Shown here: positions 22,791-34,322 of the stretch, piece after piece
Layout of the letters: every line of letters starts with the position of its first letter
Position numbering within the stretch: position 1 is the stretch's first letter
NCBI GenBank assembly: GCA_963580455.1
Contig: OY756969.1
Span: forward strand, 9,687,501 to 9,751,500
DNA length: 64,000 nucleotides
Direction of reading: 5' to 3'
From: Euonymus europaeus
Taxonomy: Eukaryota > Streptophyta > Magnoliopsida > Celastrales > Celastraceae
Position numbers and translations under genes: made by a program
The notes under the pieces: model-generated
Database searches by the model: none
What the model was told of the DNA's origin: nothing
The model's input: only the letters and a program-made list of their open reading frames with translations

Positions 22791-25087
22791 ATTTTTTAAA
22801 TTATAACAAATTTATGACATGTCAATTTTTTATTCGCCACCACCATATAACTACCATGTCATTTATCTTAAAATAATAATTAAAAAAATATGACACAAGT
22901 TTAACGGCAATGTAGACGTGGTTATAACATAATAAACCATGAGGGGCTTGTTTAACCCACCTTATAGGGTACAAGGGTTTGTTTAATCCAAACAAAACAT
23001 TTAAGGGCTTACTCGGTCTTTTTTTAAAGTATAAGAGCTATTTTGGCACTTATCCATTTTATAAATAATTGGGCTCGACTGACATTGTATGTAATGTGCT
23101 GTGTTCTTATCCAATTAATGAGGTTGTTAAATGTGTTCAATTTTATTTTATTAAAATGATCACCTCCACATACATTGTCTACAATGTATTGCTTTTTAAT
23201 TTAGTACATGCCACTGTTAAATGTCATGGCATTGTTTTAGAAAATAGTATTGTTGACTTATATTGTTTGCTTTTGTGATATTGAGTTGTGGAATATATGA
23301 TTACTTTGTTATCTTTTATTTATTGCATAGTGTTGATTTCCTTGTGTTTTGTATGCAGGAATAAAACGAATTTGCAGCTTCAAAAATATGGTTTTGGTGA
23401 TGGAGTTGTCGTTGGTGTTGATGAATCTTCGAACAATGTTATAAATATTGATTCATAATGTAAAAAGGAAGGTGTAATTGTTATCATGGATGACATTATT
23501 ATTGATGAAGGAGAAGTTCCAAGGGCTGGCATGGTTTTTGATACCGTCAATGATTTGTTTGATCATTATAAGAGATATGGGCAAAGCATGGGGTTCTCTG
23601 TGAGGAAAAGGACCACCAACAAAGATACTAATGGATGTCACAAGTATGTGAACATTATTTGTAGTAGAGCTGAAAAGTTTAAAAGCTGCTCGAAGAAAGT
23701 TGTTAGTCATCGACCCAATGCGCAGATTGATAGTAGGGCTAGAATTAGAGCCCGTATTTCTAATGAGGGAAAATGGGAGGTGACGAGATTTAATGATGTG
23801 CATAACCATTTGATGAGTTCAACTCATTCGAGGTATTTTTCGTGTAATCGTGAGATTAATCCTCACGTTGCAAGACAGTCGGAGATTAATGACATTGTTG
23901 GCATTAGGCCTAATAAGTCTCACAATGCACGGGTTATTGGAGCAAGTGGTCATGAGAACTTAGGATTTTCGGAGAAAAATACTCAGAATTTACTTGCAAG
24001 AGTGAGGCGGATGCGTCTTGGTGAGGGTGAGGCTATTGTTGTACAGAGTTACTTTTGGAAGGTGCAAGCAGAAAACGATGATTTTTTTATGATATTGATT
24101 GGGATGATGATGGCTGACTGAAAAATGTGTTTTTGGCGGATCCTCATTCTAAGGCTGCTTGTCGGGAGTTTGGTGATGTGATTACCTTTGGTACAACATA
24201 TCTTACAAATAAGTATGATATGCCTTTCACACCTTTTGTTGGTGTTAATCACCATGACCAATCAATTTTGCTTGGGTGTGGTCTCATATCTAATGAAGAC
24301 ACTCAAACATTTGTTTGGTTGTTCAAGATATGACTTGTGTGTATGTACTGTGTTGCACTCGATGGGATCATCACGAATCAAGATAGAGTGATGAAAAATG
24401 TCATTTCAATTGTTTTTCCAAATTCCAAGCATAGATTGTGTTGTGGCATATTTTGAAGAAAGTTCTTGAAAAGTTGCGTAAGTATGAGGAATATGATTGC
24501 ATTACTTATTGTTTGGGTGATGTTGTATATGAATCGCAAAGTGTCGAGAAATTTGAATGTCTTTGAAAGTTGATGATTGACAAATTTAATTTACATGACA
24601 ATGCTTGGTTGGCATCATTGTACGAGGAGAGGGAGTTTTGGGTTCCCATCTATGTTAAAAAGTATTTTTGGGCTGGGATGTCTGCAACTCAAAGAAGTGA
24701 AAGCATGAATGCCTTTTTAGATGGCTATGTAAATTCAAAGACAACTCTAACACAGTTTGTGGAGCAGTATAACAATGCACTGAGGAAAAAAGTTGAGAAA
24801 GAATGTCAAGCAGATTTCAATTCTTTTCACAAGCGGTTGGAATGGGAAACTATATACGATATGGAGAAACAAATACAAGAGGTTTACACTGAAGCTAAGT
24901 TTAAGGAATTTCAACATGAATTATTGGGTTTGATGTATTGTGGCATAAAAAGTATTGATAATAATGTCAATCCGGAAAGCAATATAGTTGAAGAAGACAT
25001 TGTTTATGGAGATAAGGGTAAGAAGAAGGTGTTATTTACTGTATCCTGTGATCCATTGCTTTCGGCTGTGAACTGCTCTTGCTTGAG

Positions 25088-25172
25088 GTAATAACATGAA
25101 CAATTTCTTACCATTTTATTGTCAAAATATAATTGTGCTAAAATAACTTAAGATTATATGTTTTAATTGTAG
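25088..25172 (+). other. intron in the SWIM zinc finger of the FAR1-like gene
   Basis: An 85-bp AT-rich intron from GTAATA to TTGTAG. Joining its flanks keeps the frame and brings the CxC half of the finger to FQFRGILCRHA, restoring a normal C-x-C...C-x-H SWIM motif. Intron and exon borders therefore remain well formed in an otherwise broken gene. Confidence 0.8.
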
Positions 25173-25277
25173 GTTTCAGTTCAGAGGCATACTGTGTAGG
25201 CATGCCATTACGGTGTTAATTCATAATGGTCGGTATTTGATGCCAGATCAATATGTATTTCATCGTTGGAGGAAATA

Positions 25278-27112
25278 TGTGACACCCTAAACACCTTCCT
25301 TGGTCACTAATGTGATTCACACATTTGAAATTAATCGGAACATTCGGCAGCATCTCCCCGTATATATAAGAATGTCCACCTAAATCAGAATGCAGCAACA
25401 ACCCTCACATTAATCACCTAGCTAGGCCTCAAGCCTCAATCACATGCAATAAGATCCTATTAGCCTCAAGTAATACCCACAAAACAATAAACATGCTAAG
25501 GGTATATCTCTAGCAATACCCACGTCCTACCCTAGGGCCATCCATGTCACGTCCGCATCATCAGTACCCATACCAGTATTGGTTGTGGAAGGAAAAGAAA
25601 GTAAAAGCATGAGCTAGAGACTCAGTAAGGTAAAATAGTAGTAGTAAACATCATAAGGTCGAACCAAGGGAAAGGTTATGCAATAATATGAAATCTACTA
25701 CATGAACGTATACTCAACAATCACATAAACAAGTATCCGGCTAACCCCTCCGAGTATCAACCTCATCAATACCATGGCACCCCATGTAGTATTGAATGTG
25801 AGCATGCTCACCAATCACATCCTACTCCTGGGTCACTCGATTGCGTGAACACTATCACGCCCGCACTTGAACTAGACACAGTCATACTCTTACCTCTCCT
25901 TGATGTTCGTTGCCCCACATGTGAGTCACATGGCTTGGTGTTAATTCCAAACACCTCAACATCCTCCCAGGTGACTTTCAAGAACCCTAAGGGTTCCCGA
26001 GTCCATACTCGAGTCCCCAATGCATCTCTAATGCAACATGTACATTTCATGCCAAAACGTATATATATGATCATCCTATATATATATATACATAATGATG
26101 CATGAAAAAATTCACACCATGCTCCGTATGTGACGGAACAATAAATCGGGTCATGCAAATGATCCAACAACCAATAAAGGTTCACACACAAAGTTTGTTC
26201 TTTGTTATAAACAATTAAGGCAAGAACATAAACATTGATTGAACAATGAACTATCGAAACGATCTTTAGAAAGAGAAACAATGATAGAAATAATAGGTCA
26301 AGAATCCCCTACCTCGTTCCGAGCACACTAACAATTGAATTCCCAAAGTTAAGGTTTTCCCCCTATTCTCCAAACCTATCGATTTGATAAAATCGAACTC
26401 ATTCTAAAATTCCAACCATCTCAAATAATCATAACAATAATGAATTAAGTAACACATTCAATAAAGCTTACTTTCTCTCTCTAGGATTTCTCCCAAATCC
26501 TCCAATCTCCACTTAACTCAAACTTGAATCCAAACCAGGAAAACAAACCTACAAATACATCCATAAACAACTTAGAATCAACATATCTAAGCCATAGAAA
26601 CCAACTCCTAAACAATTTATCAAGATCTACAAAAACCCTAGAATTCACCAAACTAGGTAAACTTACCAAAACCTCCAAATCAAGCTTGAATCTTCAATGT
26701 CACACTCCAAATATCACGAATCTTCAAGAATCAAAGCATTTCCTTGCCAAAATCTCCTTCTCTCTCTCTCATTCTCTCTCATTTGTTGTATCTCAAATTT
26801 CATTATACGGAAAATGCTTAACTCTGCTCGTTAAAAGAAAAAATCTCGACTGGTGTCCGGACACCCTGGAGTGGTGTCCGGACACTTTTCCCTTCGGTTT
26901 ACATTCTGCCTGCCATTTACGAAGAAGTGTCTGGTCGCTTTTCCCTTCGGTTTAAGTTATACCTGCCATTTACGAAGAAGTGTTCGGACACTTTTCGACT
27001 CTGCCTCCATTTCTTCACAAAGTGTCTCGACAATTTTTAAAGCATCCTGACACTTTCCTATTTCTACACATCCTATTCAAACAAATTGGACTTTTAGGGT
27101 CGGGGTTTCACA
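25278..27112 (-). mobile_element. solo LTR, Tekay/Del-like, inserted in the FAR1-like exon
   Basis: An 1835-bp segment with plus-strand edges TGTGACACCC and GGGTTTCACA and a perfect 5-bp duplication AAATA (25273-25277, 27113-27117). Excising it restores the FAR1-like reading through RWRKY. On the minus strand it begins TGTGAAACCCCGACCC and holds GTGTCCGGACAC palindromes (26853-26992), a GAGAGAGAGA stretch, the pyrimidine module (25562-25640) and TACGGGGAGATGCTGCCG near 25350. These landmarks, in this order, match the plus-strand LTR at 58220-60544. Confidence 0.9.
26883..26992 (-). repeat. ~53-bp tandem duplication with CCGGACAC palindromes in the LTR
   Basis: TTTTCCCTTCGGTTTA starts at about 26886 and again at 26939. 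Each copy ends TTTACGAAGAAGTGT followed by a CGGACAC- or CTGGTCG-type palindrome arm. Confidence 0.75.
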
Positions 27113-27774
27113 AAATATGTGCGGAGATGTTAAAATCAATTATGATTGGTGGATTATATCTCCAGAACAACAACGTTATGATCACTTATGTAGTTCGTTC
27201 AGCAAGGTGGCATATTTGGCAGCTGAAAATGATGAACATTAGACAACTGTGATAACATGGATTGAAGGTGCAGTTAAGTGTATGGCTATTAGTCCTGTTG
27301 TTGGATCTATAGTTGACACTAGTGGCTCTACTAACCCTATTGTAAAGAGAGCTAAAAGACGTCCTCCAACTTTGCTAAAGCAAAGGATTTTCAAAAGGAG
27401 GCCGACATCATGGGGGGAGCATGGCAATTGAGTCACAAGTTGATGGATCTAGTGTGAATAATGTATGACTTACTTCACCATATCTGTTGATTGAGTTTTA
27501 ATGAAAACAACGTTAGCACACTGTGTCAACCGGCATAAAAAACAGAGTCGCCACCAATTGAATTAATGAGTGCAATTGGACACTTGCAGAAAAACCTATA
27601 AACCAAAAATAAGGGTACGGGGGTCGATTGAGCATGGGGAAGATGTTAAGCACCCCACGACTCCTGTTTAAAACAGTTACTGAATTTTTAAATGATTGGC
27701 TACTTTCTAAAAATTCATGATTTGCAAGATTGGGTTATTTTGAAGTAATAATGATAATAATTTGAATTTCGGAT

Positions 27775-29020
27775 TACTCCAACTTATGGCATTGAAAGAA
27801 AACACCAACTTATGTTGTTGTATTTAAAGGTGTGTCAGCTTATGAAATTAAAGAAAATCGAACCTTGTAAACATTATCTTATGATGTTATTTTTAAATTT
27901 AATGATTGATTAGGGATTAAAATATAGTTGAGTTTGAAATTCCAACTTATGGAATTGGGATGAATTGATTTTGAAAAAGATTTGGGATTACTAACCTTTA
28001 TGTTAAAATAAAATGAATTTTGTAATTTATGATATTTGAAGGAAATTGAATACCAACTTATAGTATTAAAAATATTGGATTTTGAAACATCGAATCATGA
28101 TGTTGTATTTAAATTTAATAATGAGGTCAGAATTAAAATGAGGTTGAGTTTGAAGTTCCAACTTATGGAATTTGAATAGAATTTGAAAATACCAATTTAT
28201 GGTATTGATTTGTGTTAAAATAGAGTGAATTTTATAATATTAATTTCTGATATTTGAAGAAAAAGAAATAAATATCAACTTATAATATTTTATTGTTAAA
28301 AAATGAAAATTGTATTTATAAAGAGTAGTAATTAGAAATAACATACTTACGGACCAGAAATGAGGGTACGGGAGTCGATTGAGTGTGGGGAAAGTATTAG
28401 GCACCCCACAACTCCTGTTTAAAACAGTTACCGAATTAATTGGTTGGTCATCTTAATAAAAAAAAACTTGTTCTCTGCAAGATATGATTATTTTGAAATA
28501 AATGGATCTATTTAGAAAATGCTATCAACTTATGATATAAAAGATTTCAATAAAAATTTCATGTAAGATTAAATATTATATCAATTTATGGTAGATTTCA
28601 TACCAATTTATGGTATGGAAAAATGAATTTTTTTTTAAAAATTAAAATATATTTGAAAGGAAATTGGATTGAAATTCAACATACCAACCTATGATATGGA
28701 AAAGTCAATTTTAGATTTCATTTTAATAATGCAAATTTATTTTTTTATTGAATTAAAGACTTGAATGATACAAAATTATAATCCTGAACTTCTCTTAACT
28801 TATAACAATCTTTAAGAATACAAACTTATGATAATCTTTTGATTTCTAAATCGCTACCGTATGATAACAAATGGATTTATAAATACTCACTTACGATATT
28901 TGAGTATGATTTAAGAACATCAACTATTGATATCTCTAAAATCTAAATTAAACCAGTATAATTCATAATTCAAATAAAAACCAACTCATGATCTTTTGAA
29001 AATTAAAATAATATACATTT
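27775..29020. repeat. dispersed hairpin family, core CAACTTATG, co-varying arms (left LTR)
   Basis: At least a dozen short inverted repeats share the loop CA-ACTTA-TG or close variants but differ in arm sequence. Examples are AATTCCA/TGGAATT (about 27938), AATACCA/TGGTATT (about 28186), CATACCA/TGGTATG (about 28590), TATCA/TGATA (about 28530) and AACAT/ATGTT (about 27862). When one arm changes, the partner arm usually changes with it. Spacing is irregular, 20-100 bp. The right LTR repeats the set, and more copies lie at about 29845, 29890 and 29930. Confidence 0.75.
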
Positions 29021-29099
29021 AAATTAACTCCACATATACACCTTATAATAAAACTCAAATAATAAAATGTCCAAATTATTTATGTCATTCGAACGAATA

Positions 29100-29530
29100 A
29101 ATTACCCTATTTGAAGGGCCAAATATATAAATATATATATATATATATATATCAAAAGATATAACAATAATATCATCACAATTAAATTTCACATTATTCG
29201 GTCCGAAACAAAATTTCAATGCATTATAACTGCGTAACAACAAATTCAACAAACAAAATAAAGGAGATTGTAATTTAATCTATCAAAGCAAATATAATAT
29301 TCACCTACACATATAATATATATGATATACATATTATATACACACACACCATCACCCACACATATAATATATATATATATATATGTAACATCATACACAT
29401 ACAAGAATATAATCTATATATATATAATATATATAAAATATATATATATATATGTAACATCACACATATAATAATATAATCTATATATATATAACATATA
29501 CATACACACACACGACACACACACACCCAC

Positions 29531-29572
<42 letters not shown>

Positions 29573-29585
29573 ATAATAATAATAA
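29100..29585. repeat. AT and CA/TA microsatellite cluster (left LTR)
   Basis: Long (AT)n runs alternate with TATGTAACATCAYACA spacers, a CACACACA stretch and (AAT)n at about 29570-29588. Reading frames across it are composition artefacts. Confidence 0.9.
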
Positions 29586-30015
29586 TAACAACAAACGTGA
29601 TATATAAATTGAAAACACAAACTAATACTCTTGAGGTCGTTTTGTAAGAAAGTACACCATAAAGATGTGTGTACATGTAAAAAAACAATAACAAAGTAAT
29701 AACAATATCAAGCATTAAAACTTCTGTACTTCATAACCACAGATGGCAAAGCCAACCGTTTGTGGCGCCGTCAAAGTTTAAAGAATAAAAAGCAAAATAA
29801 AAAATACCAACTTAAACAATAATTCATGCCTGACATGAATTATTTTTGAAAGAAAATATCAACTTATGATATGAGCATATAGTCTTAAAAATACCAACTT
29901 ATGGCATGTAATTAAATTTAATCATACAAACACCAACTGATGGTATTTCCTGTAGTTAACTTTGATCCTTGAATTCCATAATTCAAGAAATTGTATCATG
30001 TAATCATAAACAGAC

Positions 30016-30017
<2 letters not shown>

Positions 30018-30048
<31 letters not shown>

Positions 30049-30110
30049 GAATTTGATATGAGTCCCTTTCACATTATATATATTATATATATATATATAT
30101 ATCATATATA
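30018..30110. repeat. AT microsatellites near the inner end of the left LTR
   Basis: Two (AT)n runs at about 30018-30042 and 30076-30102, with ATTATATGTGA between them. The same pair is in the right LTR at about 41660-41745. Confidence 0.85.
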
Positions 30111-30389
30111 GAAATATCACTTTTTCACATATATCGGATCACAACATACTTTGAAATTCCTGATTTGGACCTGAATTTTTATTTATATTTAGATAATCCA
30201 AGATCCAAACATTTCTAGTATACAATATCATCACCAAAATTATTATTGGTACTTCTACCAAAATAATTTTTCCCTCTTCTTATTTTCTCTAAACACAAAG
30301 ACCCACTATTTTATTCTACTCTCTTTCTTCCATTCTTATTTTTAATATCTTCTTTGAAATAAACCCGGACGAAAACCGGTTATCTGTCA

Positions 30390-32760
30390 TTTGAGGCGAT
30401 TGCTCGAATGATCTTTTGGTAGCCATAGAGATGAGCTAACTAAGGTGGTTCAAAATCAACCGGTGAAGTGGAAGAAGACCGAGAAGGATTTCAAACAAGT
30501 AGTTTTAGCGGTGTAAGAAAAGGAAACAAAATTTGGCAGATGGCCTGTTAGTAAAGCTGAGTTGACGATGGAGAGGTGGCTCAAAGAGGAAGAAGACGAA
30601 TTTGGCTAGAAGATGAAAACACTATTAAAGAAGTGTTGAATAAAAAGTCATGAAAGAGAGAGAAATGAGGAAAAGTCGAGATACACAGTTGTGTTTGGTG
30701 GGACAGCTTATGAAGAAATGCGGCTCAAGGTGGCGGAAGAGACAAAAAATCATTAAAGAAATCTTGAATAATTGGCAAGAGAAGCAAACAATGGAGGAAG
30801 ATTGGAATGCACGCCTGAATTAGTGATAGAAAAAGTGAGTGATTGTGAAATATCTCATTTGGCAACCAAAAGATCCGCAGACAAGAAAATCATTCATTTA
30901 ACACAGAAATTGTCCTCACACGGTCAATATCATAAACTGCACATATTTGCTCCCAACCAAGCTCATTATTGATGGTATCAATTCAAATTATTTTAGTTCT
31001 ATCAAAACCGTTGGCTTTATCCTTTTGGTCAATGCATATTATCCTCACCATTGAGCTTGATAACATATCCATCAAAGAGATTGCCACCTTGACTTTGAAA
31101 ATCTATAAGGCTAGGCGCTCAAAACACGAAAGGAACACATTTTCCAATTCTCCAAAAACAAATCATGCATTTATCGCACCAGATCAAAGCCGTTCAGAAA
31201 GTAACAAATCAGTACATGCAATAGATTAAATGGGACACGTGTCATTGACGCATAAATCTGATCCTTGCAATACTGGCTTTGACAATATAATTATGAGTAA
31301 GTCCAAACGAAGATGGTGACCCGAGGAAATGAATATTATTCATTATAATTGGCAACAAGTCATTAACTATCTGCTATTACTCTCTCATTTGTCATCTGTT
31401 TTTCTTCCCCTTATTTCCGTTGGTCACTTAGCTATCTGACCATTATCTAAGAATCACCCAAGAAAATTAACAATTTCCATTGAAGTTCATCTTCTGGAAG
31501 CTCCACATGATACAAACCATCTTGCTTCATTCCACCGTGCTTCGATTGAAGATATTATTTCAAAATCATGAGTTTTTGAAATAATGGTAACCAGACCCAA
31601 ACCAAAGTGCTGGGATAGATCCTGAAAAACTCGAAGTTCCAACCTATAAGAATTGATGACGAGTCAATAATTTCAACACCAATGGCCCACCCATTTAATG
31701 GTGCCCACTGCAACTTTAACAGATGGAGCGTTCTATCATTTTCGACAGGCTTGAACCACACATTGATAGAAAATACAATAGTTTTGGCAGCCAGCCTTAC
31801 ACATGTTCAGATAGCACGAGAATCGATCAACAAATCCCACCAAAACTGTTGAAAGCAATGACCAGCCTTAAAGAGAAAAGCCAAGTGTCACTCGTTTAAC
31901 CATGTCAAACAAGACTTTATTTATTGGTATGAAGAAAGCCAAACCACCTCCCCTGATAAAATAATAAAGAATTGTCTATGACCGACACACGTCTCAATAA
32001 AGACCAAATCATGCAATAGTACGCAGGAATCAAGCAATGAATTCAAAAACCATCCCTTGCATATCACGAAAAAACACTCCCCAAAAATTCCTGTAGCCTA
32101 AGGTGTAGTACTTTCTGTTATGTAAGCGTTCACCAGCCTGGCTACTATGGATTTCAGTGATTTTCTCCATAACTCGACTGCTGCCCCAAACCAAAAGTTC
32201 ATGCTTGGTCAAGCTTTAATATATTCAATATAAAGCTTGACGATGAACAAGACAACTTTTCCCTCTGAATTCTTCCCACCAGAGACGGTTCTCATAAATA
32301 TGCTTGATCGACTACAATCTCGATTGAGACATCTCAACACTTTAGGTGATAACTCAAATTCATTCCCAGTGTCAAAGAAAGATTCAACGTTGTTAATGGG
32401 TACACCCAAAATAATGTTCTTTAGGTTCATCTTTTCATTATCATCAATTTCAATCTTAGTGAATCAAATGATAGAATGTCTGAGATTTGAAATTCAGGAA
32501 ATGATGGAAAAATGAAAGAGAAAGATTATGAGAATTATGAACGGAGACTTTTATTCATGGTGAACGTAGAAAAACATATGAACAACATGCAACAGCCGTA
32601 CTAAAAATTCATTAAAGAGAAAGTAAAGACATGCTCATTACAAAACCTAATAGGTAGTCATGAGCTAGACCAAAAATGGTTGTGCACTTAGAGATTACTC
32701 CTGGAGGCAATTGATAGAGACTGAAAATCTCCAACCAATCAAGTCATTGAACTCAAAACC
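30390..32760 (-). other. internal region of the Tat/Ogre-like element, left of the CACTA insertion
   Basis: This is the 3' part of the internal region on the minus strand. Minus-strand frames at 32430-32209, 32212-32030 and 31761-31555 are open for 60-73 codons (for example GWAIGVEIIDSSSILIGWNF) and lie close together, so a decayed coding region is possible. I recognise no retroelement or host protein family. The first 400 bp is purine-rich on the plus strand. Confidence 0.5.
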
Positions 32761-33083
32761 CAAGAAAACTAGGTTATAGTGACAAGAAGTGTGTGACGAT
32801 ATAATAACTTGTCACTGAATATAGACATTCAGTGACAATAAATATATCTCGTCACAAGTTAAAAGTTTTTGTGACCAGATTTATAAGTAGTCACAAAAAC
32901 TTCTATTTTTAGTGACAAAAACAAGAAAACTAGGTTATAGTGACAAGAAGTGTGTGACGATATAATAACTTGTCACTGAATATAGACATTCAGTGACAAT
33001 AAATATATCTCGTCACAAGTTAAAAGTTTTTGTGACCAGATTTATAAGTAGTCACAAAAACTTCTATTTTTAGTGACAAAAAC
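32761..33083. repeat. 161-bp tandem duplication at the CACTA left end
   Basis: CAAGAAAACTAGG starts at 32761 and again at 32922, and the two 161-bp copies look identical by eye. Each begins at base 6 of the CACTA terminus. Confidence 0.9.
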
Positions 33084-34322
33084 AAATTTTTGGTCACAAA
33101 AAATTGTCACTAAATAATAATTTAATTTGGCGCAAAATTTTCATTTGAATGGTGCCAATTAACAGTGACCCCTATTTTTTTCTTGTCACTAAATAGTATT
33201 AGTGATATTATTAATTGTCACAAAAATAATTTTTAATTTAAAGAATAATTAAAAATTGGCTTAACATAAAAAAATCTAAAACCTAAATCTTCCTTCGCGC
33301 GAACTCCTTCTACGCTTCTACCATTATGCCGCTTTCTTCTTCCCCCTTCAATTCAGTTCACTAAAATTCTCGCGTTCTGATCTTTCTTCGTGGCTAGTAC
33401 CGAGCCATCTTCCGCTCCTGCCGTGAAACAACGCCGGCGCCATAAACTTTGATCTCGCCTAATCAGATATAATCTCCGTGGTCAATTCTCTCTGCATCAA
33501 GGTAATTTATTTGGTATATTTATATTTTCTTTTCTCTTTTTCGATTTGGGTTTAGTATTGTTTAGTGGATTGATTTCTAGAGACAATCTGGTTGTGCTTG
33601 GAAGAACTCCACCAATTCTCTTCTAAAAACCCCAAAGGCAACCCCTAATTAACAAGATAATCTCTTTGCTATTCTTCTTGCCCTTCTTTTTTTGTGAGTG
33701 GTGTAGTAATAGATCATGTTATTGTGGTCTATTGGTGACTTCTTTGTCCTTTTTTCTGGTCAAGTGCGACTATTTCTTAGTTTTAGGAGCTTTATATATA
33801 GAACATATTCTTTTAGCATATTTGGGTAGGAGCGAATTCCTGGAAATTTTGCTTTGCGTGTTTCCTAATCTGGTGCAATTTATATGTGCCTTTTTATTCT
33901 TGCTGATTATACTTCTCATATTACAATTTCCCAATTTAATTTTTTTTATTCTGTTATTTGTTTTTTTTTTTCAGATGCACTGACTCTGTTTGATTGGAAG
34001 CACTTTAAACATGATTCTTTATGCTTAGCCATCACAAGGTTAGCTAATGTTTTCCCAGGATTTTTTTTATTTGTCATTATATACTTTTTCCAGGCTCTCA
34101 TGTTGTGATTATACAAAAAAAACTATGTTGTTTGTGTTATTATGCCCACACATTTTTGTTTCCAGTCCATTTGTGCTTTATATATGTGTTTTACACACTG
34201 GATATCATTTTTCTCTCATTGTGGTTATGAACAAGATGATGGCCTACTTATTTGCATTTATTCATGCTTGCATTTTATTGTCCTCTGATTTGTACATCTT
34301 TCATTTGATGTCTTTGTTGCAG

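Larger units (their letters stand above)
21506..23056. mobile_element. Mutator-like element, non-autonomous (Pack-MULE-like)
   Basis: A 1551-bp element flanked by the 9-bp target duplication TTTTATAAA (21497-21505 and 23057-23065), the length typical of Mutator. Terminal inverted repeats of roughly 110 bp start GGGTTAAGTGCCAAAATG (left) and TGGATAAGTGCCAAAATA (right, minus strand), and share the internal words CCCTTAAA and GGGTTAAACAAGC. No transposase is inside. It carries a LINE RNase H fragment and a CT-rich segment with GATCT-rich sequence that looks like a captured 5' gene region. Confidence 0.85.
21284..23275 (+). repeat. degenerate ~200-bp direct repeats in the FAR1-like gene intron
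   Basis: TTATCCAATTAATGAG plus TTAAATGTGTTCA occurs at 21333-21366 and again at 23107-23140. In both cases it is preceded by AATTGG-TCGACT-ACATTG and by AAGGTTGT-TTATAAA. A third weaker copy starts near 23165. The Mutator-like element 21506-23056 sits at the unit junction. Confidence 0.65.
23486..27431 (+). pseudogene. FAR1/FHY3-type (Mutator-derived) transposase-like gene, broken
   Basis: The start at ATG 23486 opens a FAR1 DNA-binding domain: PRAGMVFDTVNDLFDHYKRY, GFSVRKRT and the zinc-binding CSRAEKFKSC...HNH. A MULE transposase domain follows: NVFLADPHSKAACREF, YDMPFTPFVGVNHHDQSI, LLGCGLISNEDTQTFVWLF, then SATQRSESMNAFLDGYV. It ends with a SWIM zinc finger (CSC...ILCRHA) and RPPTLLKQRIFKRRPTSWG before the stop at 27429. 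Lesions: a lost T in the run near 24090, TGA near 24118, loss of frame near 24330-24570, and a 1.8-kb LTR inside the last exon. The usual F-D-T-T-Y reads FGTTY, so the first catalytic Asp is Gly. It is a FAR1-related gene or an old MULE transposase; the ULP1-like neighbour favours the latter. Confidence 0.88.
27522..30389 (-). repeat. 3' LTR (left copy) of the Tat/Ogre-like element
   Basis: 2868 bp. It lacks two blocks that are present in the right copy at 40231-40420 and about 40850-41470. The inner edge reads GGTTATCTGTCA where the other LTR has GGTTACTACA, so the last few bases are rearranged. No purine-rich tract abuts it on the minus strand. Confidence 0.85.

Noticed and set aside
29305..29715. 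136-codon minus-strand frame (Tyr/Ile-rich)
   Set aside because: It translates AT/CA microsatellites in an LTR. The parallel frame in the other LTR (40368-40763) is the same artefact.
30772..31229. Possible small plus-strand genes within the Tat/Ogre-like internal region
   Set aside because: Frames are short and lack family motifs; the element's sense strand is minus.
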